Assembly: GCA_021850485.1 (NCBI GenBank)
Contig: JAJZLY010000030.1
Location: forward strand, 1 to 64,000
Reading direction: 5' to 3'
From: Bacillota bacterium
GTDB lineage: Bacteria > Bacillota > Sulfobacillia > JAJZYS01 > JAJZLH01
DNA: 64,000 nucleotides
The translations under genes were made by a program, and so were the position numbers. The notes under the pieces are model-generated. The model ran no database searches. It was not told the DNA's origin and saw nothing but the letters and a program-made list of their open reading frames with translations. This document shows positions 46,270 to 55,165 of this stretch, one piece after another (position 1 is the stretch's first letter; every line of letters begins with the position of its first letter).

Positions 46270-48440
46270 TCAATCTGACGATCGACGGAAAAACGGTTGA
46301 GGTAGAACCGGGCACCTTGCTGATTGAGGCCGCCAAGAAGGTCGGCATCAACATCCCCATCTTCTGCTACCACCCCCGCATGAAGCCGGTGGCGGCTTGC
46401 CGGATGTGCCTGGTCGGGATCGACAAGATGGGCAAGCTGCAGCCAGCCTGTGCCACTCCGGTGGCCGACGGCATGGTGGTACACACCCAGCGCGCGGATG
46501 TGCAAAAGGCCCAGGCCGGCGTGCTCGAATTTTTGCTGGCCCAGCATCCACTGGATTGTCCGATCTGCGACAAAGGTGGCGAGTGTCCGCTCCAGGACCA
46601 GGCGTTCGCCTATGGTCCTGGCGCCACCCGTTTCTCCGAGCCCAAGCGCCATCTGCACAAGGCGTGGACCCTCGGCCCGATGGTGGTGCTGGACCAAGAA
46701 CGGTGCGTCCAGTGCCAGCGCTGCACCCGGTTCATGGATGAGATTGTCGGGGACCCCGCACTGGTGCTCAAGGAGCGGGGGGCACACACGGTGGTCGACG
46801 TGGCGGACGGGAGGGCCCTCACCTCTGTGTTCGCGGGCAATACCATCGAGATGTGTCCGGTCGGTGCGCTCACATCACATCCCTATCGGTTCAGAGCCCG
46901 GCCCTGGGATATCGTTCAGGTGCCGTCTGTCTGCCCGCATTGTCCGGTCGGGTGCAACCTGACCGTGACCAACCGCGAAGGCCACGTGCTACGCGTGCTG
47001 TCTCGAGAGAACGAGCAGGTCGACCAGGGCTGGCTGTGTGATCGCGGCCGGTTTGGCTACGGCTTTTTGACCGACCCCTCGCGCATTACAACGCCGCTGA
47101 TTCGTCGAGATGGACAGCTGGTGGTCGCCAGTTGGGAGGAGGCTCTGACGGCGGCACGGTCCGGATTGCAGGGTGAGATCGGCATTTTGGGCGGCGGTCG
47201 CTTATCCCTGGAGGCCCAATATCTGCTTAGTGTTTGGCGCGACCGGCAGAGCCATGCGGTGGCGGACTGGCGGGTTGGCGGTCAGTACACGGCAGTGCCT
47301 CCTGCCGGCCAGGGCAAGCTGGTTGACCTCGATCAGGCCGCAGTGGTGTTGATGATCGAGAGCGACCCGGAGACAGAGACGCCGGTGGCTTGGCTGCGGC
47401 TGCGCCAGAATGTGGCCCATGGGCGGCATGCCCGGGTTGTATCGATCGGACCCCGGACCACCGCCAGTCTCGACGCCGGGCAGGTCCTCTATCGCCCCGG
47501 TCAGGGGGCCGATGTCCTGACCGCTGCCTTGGCGGGCAAGGGCGATCCGGGGCTGGTTGCCGCGGTGGCATCGGAGGAGCCGTTGGTTGTGTTCTGGAAC
47601 GGCCATGACCCGATGCTTTACGAGGCGATCGGCAAGCTGGTGGCCCAACGCAGTGCCAAGACCTCGGTGTTGGTAACGGGGGCCGATGCCAACGCCTATG
47701 GCGCCCAGGCCATGGGTCTGATGCCCAAAGCCGGTGAACCGACCGCAGAAGGCTTGCTGAGTGCTGCGGCCGAGGGGCAGGTGGAGAGTCTTTTGATCCT
47801 TGGCGTCGATCCGTTGCGATTGGCCCCGGGGGGTCAGCAGGCGGCGGCGGCGCTGGACAGTGCAGCGTTTGTGGTGGTTGCGGACGTCAACATGTCTGAG
47901 ACGGCCATGATGGCAGACGTAGTTTTGCCGCTGGCTGCCTTCGCCGAGTCGGACGGCACCTTTGTCAATATGGAGGGCAGACCCCAGGTGTTCGAGCCAT
48001 CTGCCACCGCCGGGGGCTCCAGCCGACCGGACTGGGCGGTGGTCGCCGAACTGCTGGCTGAGGATCGCCCCCTCGCTGAGATCCGAGAGCAGGCGCTGGC
48101 CGGCCTAAGCCGCCCTCAGGGGCCGGCGCCGGTAGCTCACAAGCCGCGAAGCCAGCAACTAATGCGGATTCCCACACTCTATTACCGGGGGCTCACCCCG
48201 GAGCCGCACCTAGTCTCCATGGTGCCGGAACAGGTGGTCGAGCTTGCGCCCGAGACCGCGCGTGCTCTCGGCGTCGCAGACGGCGACGAAGCCGCCTTGG
48301 TGGACGCTGAGATCGAGATCGTGGTCCGGGTGGCGGTTTCATCCGGGGTGGTGGATGACTGCCTGGTCGTGGGGGACTGGCCGGGTTCCAACCGACTTGG
48401 TGCGGGAGCCAGGCTGGTGGTGCGGGAGAGGAGCGTTTAG
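46266..48440 (+). CDS. nuoG: NADH-quinone oxidoreductase subunit G
   Basis: 2Fe-2S CYHPRMKPVAACRMCLVG; HPLDCPICDKGGEC; RCVQCQRC; CPHCPVGC. Confidence 0.94.
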   Translation: MINLTIDGKTVEVEPGTLLIEAAKKVGINIPIFCYHPRMKPVAACRMCLVGIDKMGKLQPACATPVADGMVVHTQRADVQKAQAGVLEFLLAQHPLDCPICDKGGECPLQDQAFAYGPGATRFSEPKRHLHKAWTLGPMVVLDQERCVQCQRCTRFMDEIVGDPALVLKERGAHTVVDVADGRALTSVFAGNTIEMCPVGALTSHPYRFRARPWDIVQVPSVCPHCPVGCNLTVTNREGHVLRVLSRENEQVDQGWLCDRGRFGYGFLTDPSRITTPLIRRDGQLVVASWEEALTAARSGLQGEIGILGGGRLSLEAQYLLSVWRDRQSHAVADWRVGGQYTAVPPAGQGKLVDLDQAAVVLMIESDPETETPVAWLRLRQNVAHGRHARVVSIGPRTTASLDAGQVLYRPGQGADVLTAALAGKGDPGLVAAVASEEPLVVFWNGHDPMLYEAIGKLVAQRSAKTSVLVTGADANAYGAQAMGLMPKAGEPTAEGLLSAAAEGQVESLLILGVDPLRLAPGGQQAAAALDSAAFVVVADVNMSETAMMADVVLPLAAFAESDGTFVNMEGRPQVFEPSATAGGSSRPDWAVVAELLAEDRPLAEIREQALAGLSRPQGPAPVAHKPRSQQLMRIPTLYYRGLTPEPHLVSMVPEQVVELAPETARALGVADGDEAALVDAEIEIVVRVAVSSGVVDDCLVVGDWPGSNRLGAGARLVVRERSV

Positions 48441-49430
48441 ATGGCGCTGACGGTTGGCATCGACATTGGCAAGGCGTTATTGGTCATCATTTTTCTGCAG
48501 GCGGCGTTCGGGTATCTGACCCTGATCGAGCGCAAGTTGTTGGGGCGGTTCCAGTTGCGGCCAGGACCCAACCGGGCCGGACCTTTTGGACTGCTGCAGC
48601 CGTTGGCTGACGGAGTGAAGCTCCTGTTTAAGGAGGAAATCATCCCGGCTGGGGTCGATCGCTTCGTATTTCTGATCGCACCCATGCTGTCGCTACTCGG
48701 CGCCCTGATGGCGTTTGCCGTGATCCCCTTCGGTTCCCCGGTGCACATTTTCGGTCGCCTGGTCCCATTGCAGATCGCTGGACCAAGCCTGAGTCTGCTC
48801 TATGTGTTCGCAGTGGCGTCGTTGGGCGTGTACGGAATCGTTCTCGGCGGCTGGTCCTCGCAGAATAAGTACGGTCTGCTTGGCGGGTTGCGGTCATCCG
48901 CCCAGATCATCTCCTACGAACTGGCCATGGGCCTGTCGGTGATCGGTGTTCTGCTGGCGGCCGGTTCGGCGGACCTGAATCAGATCGTCAGTGCCCAGAC
49001 CAGAGAATGGTTCGTCTTTCCGCAGATCGTGGGATTCATCGTCTACTTTATCTGTGCCATCGCCGAGACCAATCGAGCGCCCTTCGACTTGCCGGAGGCC
49101 GAACAGGAACTGGTGGCGGGCTATCACACCGAGTACACGGGCATGAAGTTCGCCATGTTCTTCATGGCCGAGTACATCAATATGATCACCGTCTCGGCGC
49201 TGGCTACCACGCTGTTTTTGGGTGGTTGGCACGGGCCGGCGATCTTACCCAGTTACCTGTGGTTTCTGATCAAGGTTGCCATCTTCTTGTTCGTGTTTGT
49301 CTGGCTGCGGGCCACCTTGCCTCGCTTGCGCTATGACCGCTTGATGGCCTTTGGGTGGAAGGTGTTGTTGCCGGTCGCCCTGCTCAACGCCATCGGCACT
49401 GCCGCCTGGGTCGCCCTGGTTCACCCCTAA
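48441..49430 (+). CDS. nuoH: NADH-quinone oxidoreductase subunit H
   Basis: ERKLLGRFQLRPGPNRAGPFGLLQPLADGVKLLFKE; AETNRAPFDLPEAEQELVAGYHTEY. Confidence 0.96.
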   Translation: MALTVGIDIGKALLVIIFLQAAFGYLTLIERKLLGRFQLRPGPNRAGPFGLLQPLADGVKLLFKEEIIPAGVDRFVFLIAPMLSLLGALMAFAVIPFGSPVHIFGRLVPLQIAGPSLSLLYVFAVASLGVYGIVLGGWSSQNKYGLLGGLRSSAQIISYELAMGLSVIGVLLAAGSADLNQIVSAQTREWFVFPQIVGFIVYFICAIAETNRAPFDLPEAEQELVAGYHTEYTGMKFAMFFMAEYINMITVSALATTLFLGGWHGPAILPSYLWFLIKVAIFLFVFVWLRATLPRLRYDRLMAFGWKVLLPVALLNAIGTAAWVALVHP

Positions 49431-49452
49431 GGTCTGAACGAGGAGGGACGAG

Positions 49453-49956
49453 ATGGCCAATCTGATTGCGATCCTCGCTGGCGTGCTATGCCTGTTCATG
49501 GGCGTGGTGGTGATCAGCGCGAAGAACCCGATGCACGCGGTGATCGCTCTGGTCGCCAACTTCGTCGGGCTAGGGGTCCTGTTTTTGCTGCTGCATGCCG
49601 AGTTTTTGGCGGTGATCGAGGTCATCGTCTACGCCGGCGCCGTGATGGTGTTGTTCTTGTTCGTGGTGGCCTTGCTGATGGCCGGCACCCGAGCGCCCCA
49701 GGAGAGCCGCGGCAAGAACTTGCCGGGGCAGGTGCCGCTGGCCCTTGCAGTGACCGGCGTGTTTGCAGCGCTGGTGGTGTTCGCCCTGGCCGTGCGTACC
49801 GTGCTGGTTGCGCCGCCGCCGTCGACGACGGATTTCGGCAGCATCACCAATTTCGGCCGCGCCCTGTTCACCACCTACCTGTTGCCCTTCGAGCTGACAG
49901 CTCTCGTGCTGCTGGCGGCCGTAATCGGGGTCGTGTTTTTGGCTCGCGAACGCTGA
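49453..49956 (+). CDS. nuoJ: NADH-quinone oxidoreductase subunit J
   Basis: NPMHAVIALVANFVGLGVLFLLLHAEFLAVIEVIVYAGAVMVLFLFVV. Confidence 0.95.
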   Translation: MANLIAILAGVLCLFMGVVVISAKNPMHAVIALVANFVGLGVLFLLLHAEFLAVIEVIVYAGAVMVLFLFVVALLMAGTRAPQESRGKNLPGQVPLALAVTGVFAALVVFALAVRTVLVAPPPSTTDFGSITNFGRALFTTYLLPFELTALVLLAAVIGVVFLARER

Positions 49957-49972
49957 TGAGAGGAGTGAGCGC

Positions 49973-50278
49973 ATGACCCTGCCGACTGTGGATTTCCTGG
50001 TGGTCTCTGCGCTGTTGTTCGCCATCGGCGCCGTCGGGGTGATGGTCCGCAAGAACCCCTTGATCATGTTCATGGCCATCGAGCTGATGTGGAATGCCGT
50101 CAACCTCTCGCTCGTTGCCTTCGCTCGTCAGTTTCAGGCGATCAGCGGGCACATCTTCGTGTTCGTGGTGGTGGTGGCGGCGGCAGCAGAGGTAGCCATC
50201 GGCCTGATCATCATCGTGTTGGTGTTCCGCCACCGCGACCAGGCCGACGTCGACACGCTGAACGCGATGAAGGGGTAG
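49973..50278 (+). CDS. nuoK: NADH-quinone oxidoreductase subunit K
   Basis: LFAIGAVGVMVRKNPLIMFMAIELMWNAVNL; GHIFVFVVVVAAAAEVAIGLIIIV. Confidence 0.95.
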   Translation: MTLPTVDFLVVSALLFAIGAVGVMVRKNPLIMFMAIELMWNAVNLSLVAFARQFQAISGHIFVFVVVVAAAAEVAIGLIIIVLVFRHRDQADVDTLNAMKG

Positions 50279-50281
50279 GGT

Positions 50282-52150
50282 ATGCACAGCGTAATCGTCC
50301 TCGCACTCGTCTTTCCAGCGCTGGGCGCCTTGGTGGCAGCCTGGTTGGGACCACGCCTCAGTCACCGTCAGATCACCTGGATCGGTGTTGGTGCGGTCGC
50401 CCTATCCTTCTTGGTGGCCGTGGCGGCCTTCGTGCGACTGGCCAGCCTGCCGCCGGCGCACCGCCTGATCCAGGACACCTTGTTCATCTGGAACCGGGCC
50501 GGGGCTACGCCGATCCACTTCAGCTTGCTGGTTGATCCCATTTCGATCTTGTTCATGCTGGTGATCACCGGGGTAGGTGCGCTGATCCACCTCTACTCCG
50601 CCGGGTATATGGATGATGACGAGGGCTTTGGCCGCTTCTTCTGGCAGATGAATCTGTTCATCGTCGCCATGTTGCTGCTGGTGATGGCCGGAAACTTCTT
50701 CTTCCTGTTGGTCGGTTGGGCCGGAGTGGGCCTTGCCTCTTACTTCCTGATCGGCTTTTGGTACACTCGGCCGACGGCGGTGGCAGCCGCCAAAAAGGCG
50801 TTCGTGGTCAACGTAGTGGGCGACGTCGCCTTGACTCTGGCCATCTTCTTGTTGTTCGTGAATTTGGGTCATGTAAGCTACCAGACCGTGTTCCGCCAGT
50901 TTGCCATCTTGCCGATTGCCACCCGCGATCTGGTGGCGGCGCTGCTCTTTGTGGCGGCGGCAGCCAAGAGTGCACAGTTCCCGCTGCACATCTGGCTGCC
51001 GGACGCGATGGAAGGTCCGACCCCAGTGTCCGCCCTGATCCACGCCGCCACCATGGTCACGGCCGGTGTCTATTTGGTCGCCCGGGCCTTTCCCATCTTC
51101 GGACTGGCGCCCGGTGTGGCCACCACCATCGCCTGGATCGGCGGCTTCACGGCGCTGTTTGCCGCCACTATCGCTATCGCCCAAGACGACATCAAGCGGG
51201 TGCTTGCCTACTCGACCGTGTCCCAGTTGGGCTACATGTTCATGGCCGTCGGCACGGCTGCCTATGCCGCCGGAGTCTTCCACTTTTTGACCCACGCCTT
51301 CTTCAAGGCGCTGTTGTTCCTGGCGGCCGGATCGGTGATTCACGCCTTGAGCGGGGAGCAGGACATGTGGAAGATGGGCGGTCTGCGCCGAGCCATCCCG
51401 CTCACAGCGGCCACGTTCTTGGTTGGAACCCTGGCCATCTCTGGGATCCCGCCGTTCGCTGGATTTTTCTCTAAAGATGAGATCTTAGGCGGTCTGCTCT
51501 CCGGTGGCCAAGTCGGCCTGTGGGCGATTGGTACCGTGGCCGCTGGACTGACCGCCTTTTACATGTTCCGGCTGTACTTTGTGGTGTTTGGCGGCAGTGC
51601 CCGCACCAAGAGCCATGCCCACGAGTCGCCGGCGGTGATGACCGTGCCGTTGGTGGTGTTAGCCGTGCTGTCCACCGTCGGTGGCTTTTTGGTCCTGCCC
51701 GGCGGTTACAACCTGATCGAGTCCTGGCTGCTCCCAGCCCTGAGCCGGTTCGGACCGATCCCGCCGCTACCCCCGCCCACCAACTGGGGGGCGATGGCGG
51801 TGGCCCTGGTGGTGGCCCTGGCTGGTGTCGGATCGGCTTGGGCGCTTTACGGACGTAAGGCGCCGGCGGTCGAGCCGCTGCACGGGCCGGTCTACCGCTT
51901 CCTCAAGGGCAAGTGGTACATCGACGAGTTGGGTGACTGGCTGATCGTGCGGCCCGTACTGTGGCTGGGCAGTGTCTTGGAGCGGTTCGACCGCAAGGCT
52001 CTGGACAGCGGCTTCAACCAGATCGGTCATCTGGTGGCGGGCTGGGGCGAGTCGCTGCGGCCTACTCAGAGCGGCTACGTGCGGCGCTATGCCCTGAGTT
52101 TTGCCGTTGGCGTGATGCTGGTTGTCGCCTTCTTGTCGCTAAGACCCTAA
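50282..52150 (+). CDS. nuoL: NADH-quinone oxidoreductase subunit L
   Basis: GWAGVGLASYFLIGFWYTRP; KSAQFPLHIWLPDAMEGPTPVSALIHAATMVTAGVYL. Confidence 0.96.
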   Translation: MHSVIVLALVFPALGALVAAWLGPRLSHRQITWIGVGAVALSFLVAVAAFVRLASLPPAHRLIQDTLFIWNRAGATPIHFSLLVDPISILFMLVITGVGALIHLYSAGYMDDDEGFGRFFWQMNLFIVAMLLLVMAGNFFFLLVGWAGVGLASYFLIGFWYTRPTAVAAAKKAFVVNVVGDVALTLAIFLLFVNLGHVSYQTVFRQFAILPIATRDLVAALLFVAAAAKSAQFPLHIWLPDAMEGPTPVSALIHAATMVTAGVYLVARAFPIFGLAPGVATTIAWIGGFTALFAATIAIAQDDIKRVLAYSTVSQLGYMFMAVGTAAYAAGVFHFLTHAFFKALLFLAAGSVIHALSGEQDMWKMGGLRRAIPLTAATFLVGTLAISGIPPFAGFFSKDEILGGLLSGGQVGLWAIGTVAAGLTAFYMFRLYFVVFGGSARTKSHAHESPAVMTVPLVVLAVLSTVGGFLVLPGGYNLIESWLLPALSRFGPIPPLPPPTNWGAMAVALVVALAGVGSAWALYGRKAPAVEPLHGPVYRFLKGKWYIDELGDWLIVRPVLWLGSVLERFDRKALDSGFNQIGHLVAGWGESLRPTQSGYVRRYALSFAVGVMLVVAFLSLRP

Positions 52151-52163
52151 GGGAGGTTCGGTC

Positions 52164-53657
52164 GTGCTGGTCTTGTTGCCGCTGATCCTGCTCACGCTGG
52201 GCGCCTTGGCACCTCTGTTCCTCGGCCGTCAGGCGCGGGCCATCCGGCTTGTGTCCTTGGTGTTCAGTGCACTGGCGCTGGTGGCGGCCGTGGTGGGAAT
52301 TGCCCAGGCTCCGCAGCAGGTCAACCTCCCGTGGCTGCCGGCACTGGGCCTGTCCCTTTCGCTGCAACTAGACGGGTTGTCCATGTTCTTAGTAGCGCTG
52401 ACCGCCCTTGCCACCTTGGCGGTGGTGGCGTTTTCAGATGAGACCGAGCGGCCTGCCGGTTACTATTCGTTGATCTTGCTGATGGCAGCTACGGCCGTTG
52501 GCACCTTCCTCAGCACCAACCTGCTGGTCTTTTATGTGTTCTGGGAACTGATGATCATCCCGGGCTACCTGCTGATCGGAACCTATGGGCAGGGACCGGA
52601 CAGCCGCAGGGCGGCCCTCAAGTTCCTGGTCTACTCGTTGGTCCCGTCTGCCTTTTTGCTGGTGGCGATCGTCACTCTGGCAGTGGCAGCCGCACCGGCC
52701 ATCGGCCACCTCAGTTTCAACCTGGATCAACTGCTGGCGGTCCACCTGCCGGCCGCCACGCAGAACTGGATCTTCTTGCTGTTCGCGGCTTCCTTTATGG
52801 TGAAGGTGCCGATCTGGCCCTTGCACGCCTGGATGCCGGACGCCTATGGAGAAAGCCGGCCTCAGGTGGCGGCCATGCTGTCCGGCGTGTTGTCCAAAAC
52901 GGGCCTGTATGCCTTGATCCGCTTCGCCTTTCCGCTCTTGCCTGAGGCTGCTCGCCTGTTTGCGCCGGCCCTGGCCGTGATCGCCCTGATCTCGATCTTA
53001 TACGGTGCCTGGATCGCGCTCACCCACCGCGATGGCCGGATGGTGATCGCCTACTCGTCCCTGTCGCACCTCGGACTGGTGTTCTTGGGTGTGGTGGCGC
53101 TCAATGCGCTCGGCTTGGACGGGGCCGTCTTGCAGATGCTCAACCACGGCATCTACGCCGTGGCCCTGTTCTTACTGTTTGGCATGGTGGAGGAGGCGGC
53201 TGGGACTCGGCTGCTGGCCAAACTGGGCGGCGTTGCCGGCCGGGCGGCGCTGTTTGCCGGCTTCCTTTGGATCACGGTGCTGGCTGCCTTGGGTTTGCCC
53301 GGTTTGAATGGCTTCGCCGGTGAGTTCTTGCTGCTGCTTGGCATCTTCCGCACCAGCCAGGTGTGGGCCTGGATCGCCATCGCCGCTGTAATCTTCTCAG
53401 CGGCCTACTTCATTCGCCTGTTCCAGCTCACCGCCCAGGGCGCCACTGAGGTGGAGCTGATCCGGCCGCTGCGGCTCAGTCCGATCAGATTCGCAGTACT
53501 TGTGCCCTTCGTTGTGTTGATGGTCTATATCGGGTTCGCCCCGGCACAAGTCACGAGCCGGGTGCAGCCGGTCGCCCAGTCCATCGCCCGCTTGGAGGCC
53601 CGCGCAGCTCTGACCCAGCCGGTCGGTAATTACAGCTGGGAGGCTAGCCGCCAGTGA
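52164..53657 (+). CDS. nuoM: NADH-quinone oxidoreductase subunit M
   Basis: YVFWELMIIPGYLLIGTYG; FMVKVPIWPLHAWMPDAYGESRPQVAAMLSGVLSKTGLYAL. Confidence 0.95.
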   Translation: MLVLLPLILLTLGALAPLFLGRQARAIRLVSLVFSALALVAAVVGIAQAPQQVNLPWLPALGLSLSLQLDGLSMFLVALTALATLAVVAFSDETERPAGYYSLILLMAATAVGTFLSTNLLVFYVFWELMIIPGYLLIGTYGQGPDSRRAALKFLVYSLVPSAFLLVAIVTLAVAAAPAIGHLSFNLDQLLAVHLPAATQNWIFLLFAASFMVKVPIWPLHAWMPDAYGESRPQVAAMLSGVLSKTGLYALIRFAFPLLPEAARLFAPALAVIALISILYGAWIALTHRDGRMVIAYSSLSHLGLVFLGVVALNALGLDGAVLQMLNHGIYAVALFLLFGMVEEAAGTRLLAKLGGVAGRAALFAGFLWITVLAALGLPGLNGFAGEFLLLLGIFRTSQVWAWIAIAAVIFSAAYFIRLFQLTAQGATEVELIRPLRLSPIRFAVLVPFVVLMVYIGFAPAQVTSRVQPVAQSIARLEARAALTQPVGNYSWEASRQ

Positions 53658-55165
53658 ATCTACCACTGATCGTGCCGCCGCAGGTGGCCTTTAGCCTCAT
53701 CTCGCCGGACCTGGCGCTTTTGGTCACATCGGTGGTGATTTTGGCGGTGGCCTTGTTCTTGGCCCCCGAACAGGGCATCAGGTGGCTAGCCTGGCTGGCG
53801 GCCGCCGGCATCTTGGTCGCTGCTGGAAGCGACGTCATCCTCCTGCTCGGATCTCAGCTGCCGGCCACCACCTTCAGCGGCAGTCTGGTCATGGACCCTT
53901 TGGCCGAGGTTCTCGATCTGGTGATCCTGGCCGCTGCCCTGCTCGCTGTGCTGCTGGCTGCTAACCGGCCGGAGGCTTCTCCAGACTATCTGGCGCTGAC
54001 GCTTTGGTCGGCGATCGGGATGATGGTGCTGGTCTCGGCCCACGACCTGATCGTGCTGTTTTTGGCAGTTGAGGTGCTGTCGCTGCCGCTGTACATCCTA
54101 TGCGCCTTCCGGCCGGATCGGCCGACCTCGCTTGAGGCCGCGGTCAAGTACTTTTTGCTCGGTGCATTTTCATCCGGGTTTTTGCTCTACGGTCTGGCAC
54201 TGTTGTTCGGTGTCAGCGGCGGCACCAATCTGACCCAGGTGGCGGCGGCATTGGCCACCGTCGGCAGCGCCTCTTTATTCGGGCACGGGGCGATCGGGAC
54301 AGCGCTGATCGCAGAAGTGGGCATCGGCTTGGTGGTGGTCGGCCTCGGCTTCAAGCTGGCTGCCGTACCCTTCCACCAGTGGGTGCCAGACGTCTATGAA
54401 GGGGCCCCCACCTCAGTGGTGACCTTCATGTCCGTGGGCACCAAGGTGGCCGCGTTTGGCGTGCTCGCTCGCCTGGTGGACACGGTGTTTGTGGGCAGTG
54501 CCGTCGACTGGCAGGGTCTGCTCAGCGCCTTGGCGGTGGCGACCATTCTGGCTGGCGCTGTGCTCGCAATCCCGCAGCAGAACTTCAAGCGGCTTTTGGG
54601 CTACTCTGGAATTCTCAACGCTGGCTATCTGGTGGCAGTGCTGGTGGTGGGTTCGCAGGCGGCCACTGCCGCCGGCGTCTACTTCCTGGTGACCTATGCC
54701 TTGATGAACCTGGGGGCCTTCGCCGTCATCTCAGCCGTGTCCGGCGGTGAGATGGAGGGAGTGATGATCCGGCGCTACCGCGGCCTCTTCTACCAGCAGC
54801 CCTGGACGGCGGTGGCGATGGCGGTCTTCTTGCTGTCATTGGCCTCAATTCCGCCTCTGGCCGGATTCTTCGGCAAACTGTTCATCCTGCAGGCGCTGAT
54901 CAGTGGCCACCAGCTGGTGCTCGCCCTGACCGTAGTGGCAGGCACCGCCATCACCTTGATCGTATACGGGCGCCCACTGCTCGCCATGTTCAGTCCGCCG
55001 GATCCTGACAGCCCGCCCCTACCCAAGATGCCGATGGCGGTGGCCACTGCCATCGGGTGTCTGGCTGTGGCGGTGGTGGCTGTGGGCTTGGTACCAGGTG
55101 CCATTGTCGGCCTGGTCCACGGCGTGAGCCAGATCGGACCTCTGTCTGGGATCAGCGGCCGCTAG
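53654..55165 (+). CDS. nuoN: NADH-quinone oxidoreductase subunit N
   Basis: AVEVLSLPLYILCAFRPDRPTSLEAAVKYFLLGAFSSGFLLYG; AAVPFHQWVPDVYEGAPTSV. Confidence 0.95.
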   Translation: MNLPLIVPPQVAFSLISPDLALLVTSVVILAVALFLAPEQGIRWLAWLAAAGILVAAGSDVILLLGSQLPATTFSGSLVMDPLAEVLDLVILAAALLAVLLAANRPEASPDYLALTLWSAIGMMVLVSAHDLIVLFLAVEVLSLPLYILCAFRPDRPTSLEAAVKYFLLGAFSSGFLLYGLALLFGVSGGTNLTQVAAALATVGSASLFGHGAIGTALIAEVGIGLVVVGLGFKLAAVPFHQWVPDVYEGAPTSVVTFMSVGTKVAAFGVLARLVDTVFVGSAVDWQGLLSALAVATILAGAVLAIPQQNFKRLLGYSGILNAGYLVAVLVVGSQAATAAGVYFLVTYALMNLGAFAVISAVSGGEMEGVMIRRYRGLFYQQPWTAVAMAVFLLSLASIPPLAGFFGKLFILQALISGHQLVLALTVVAGTAITLIVYGRPLLAMFSPPDPDSPPLPKMPMAVATAIGCLAVAVVAVGLVPGAIVGLVHGVSQIGPLSGISGR

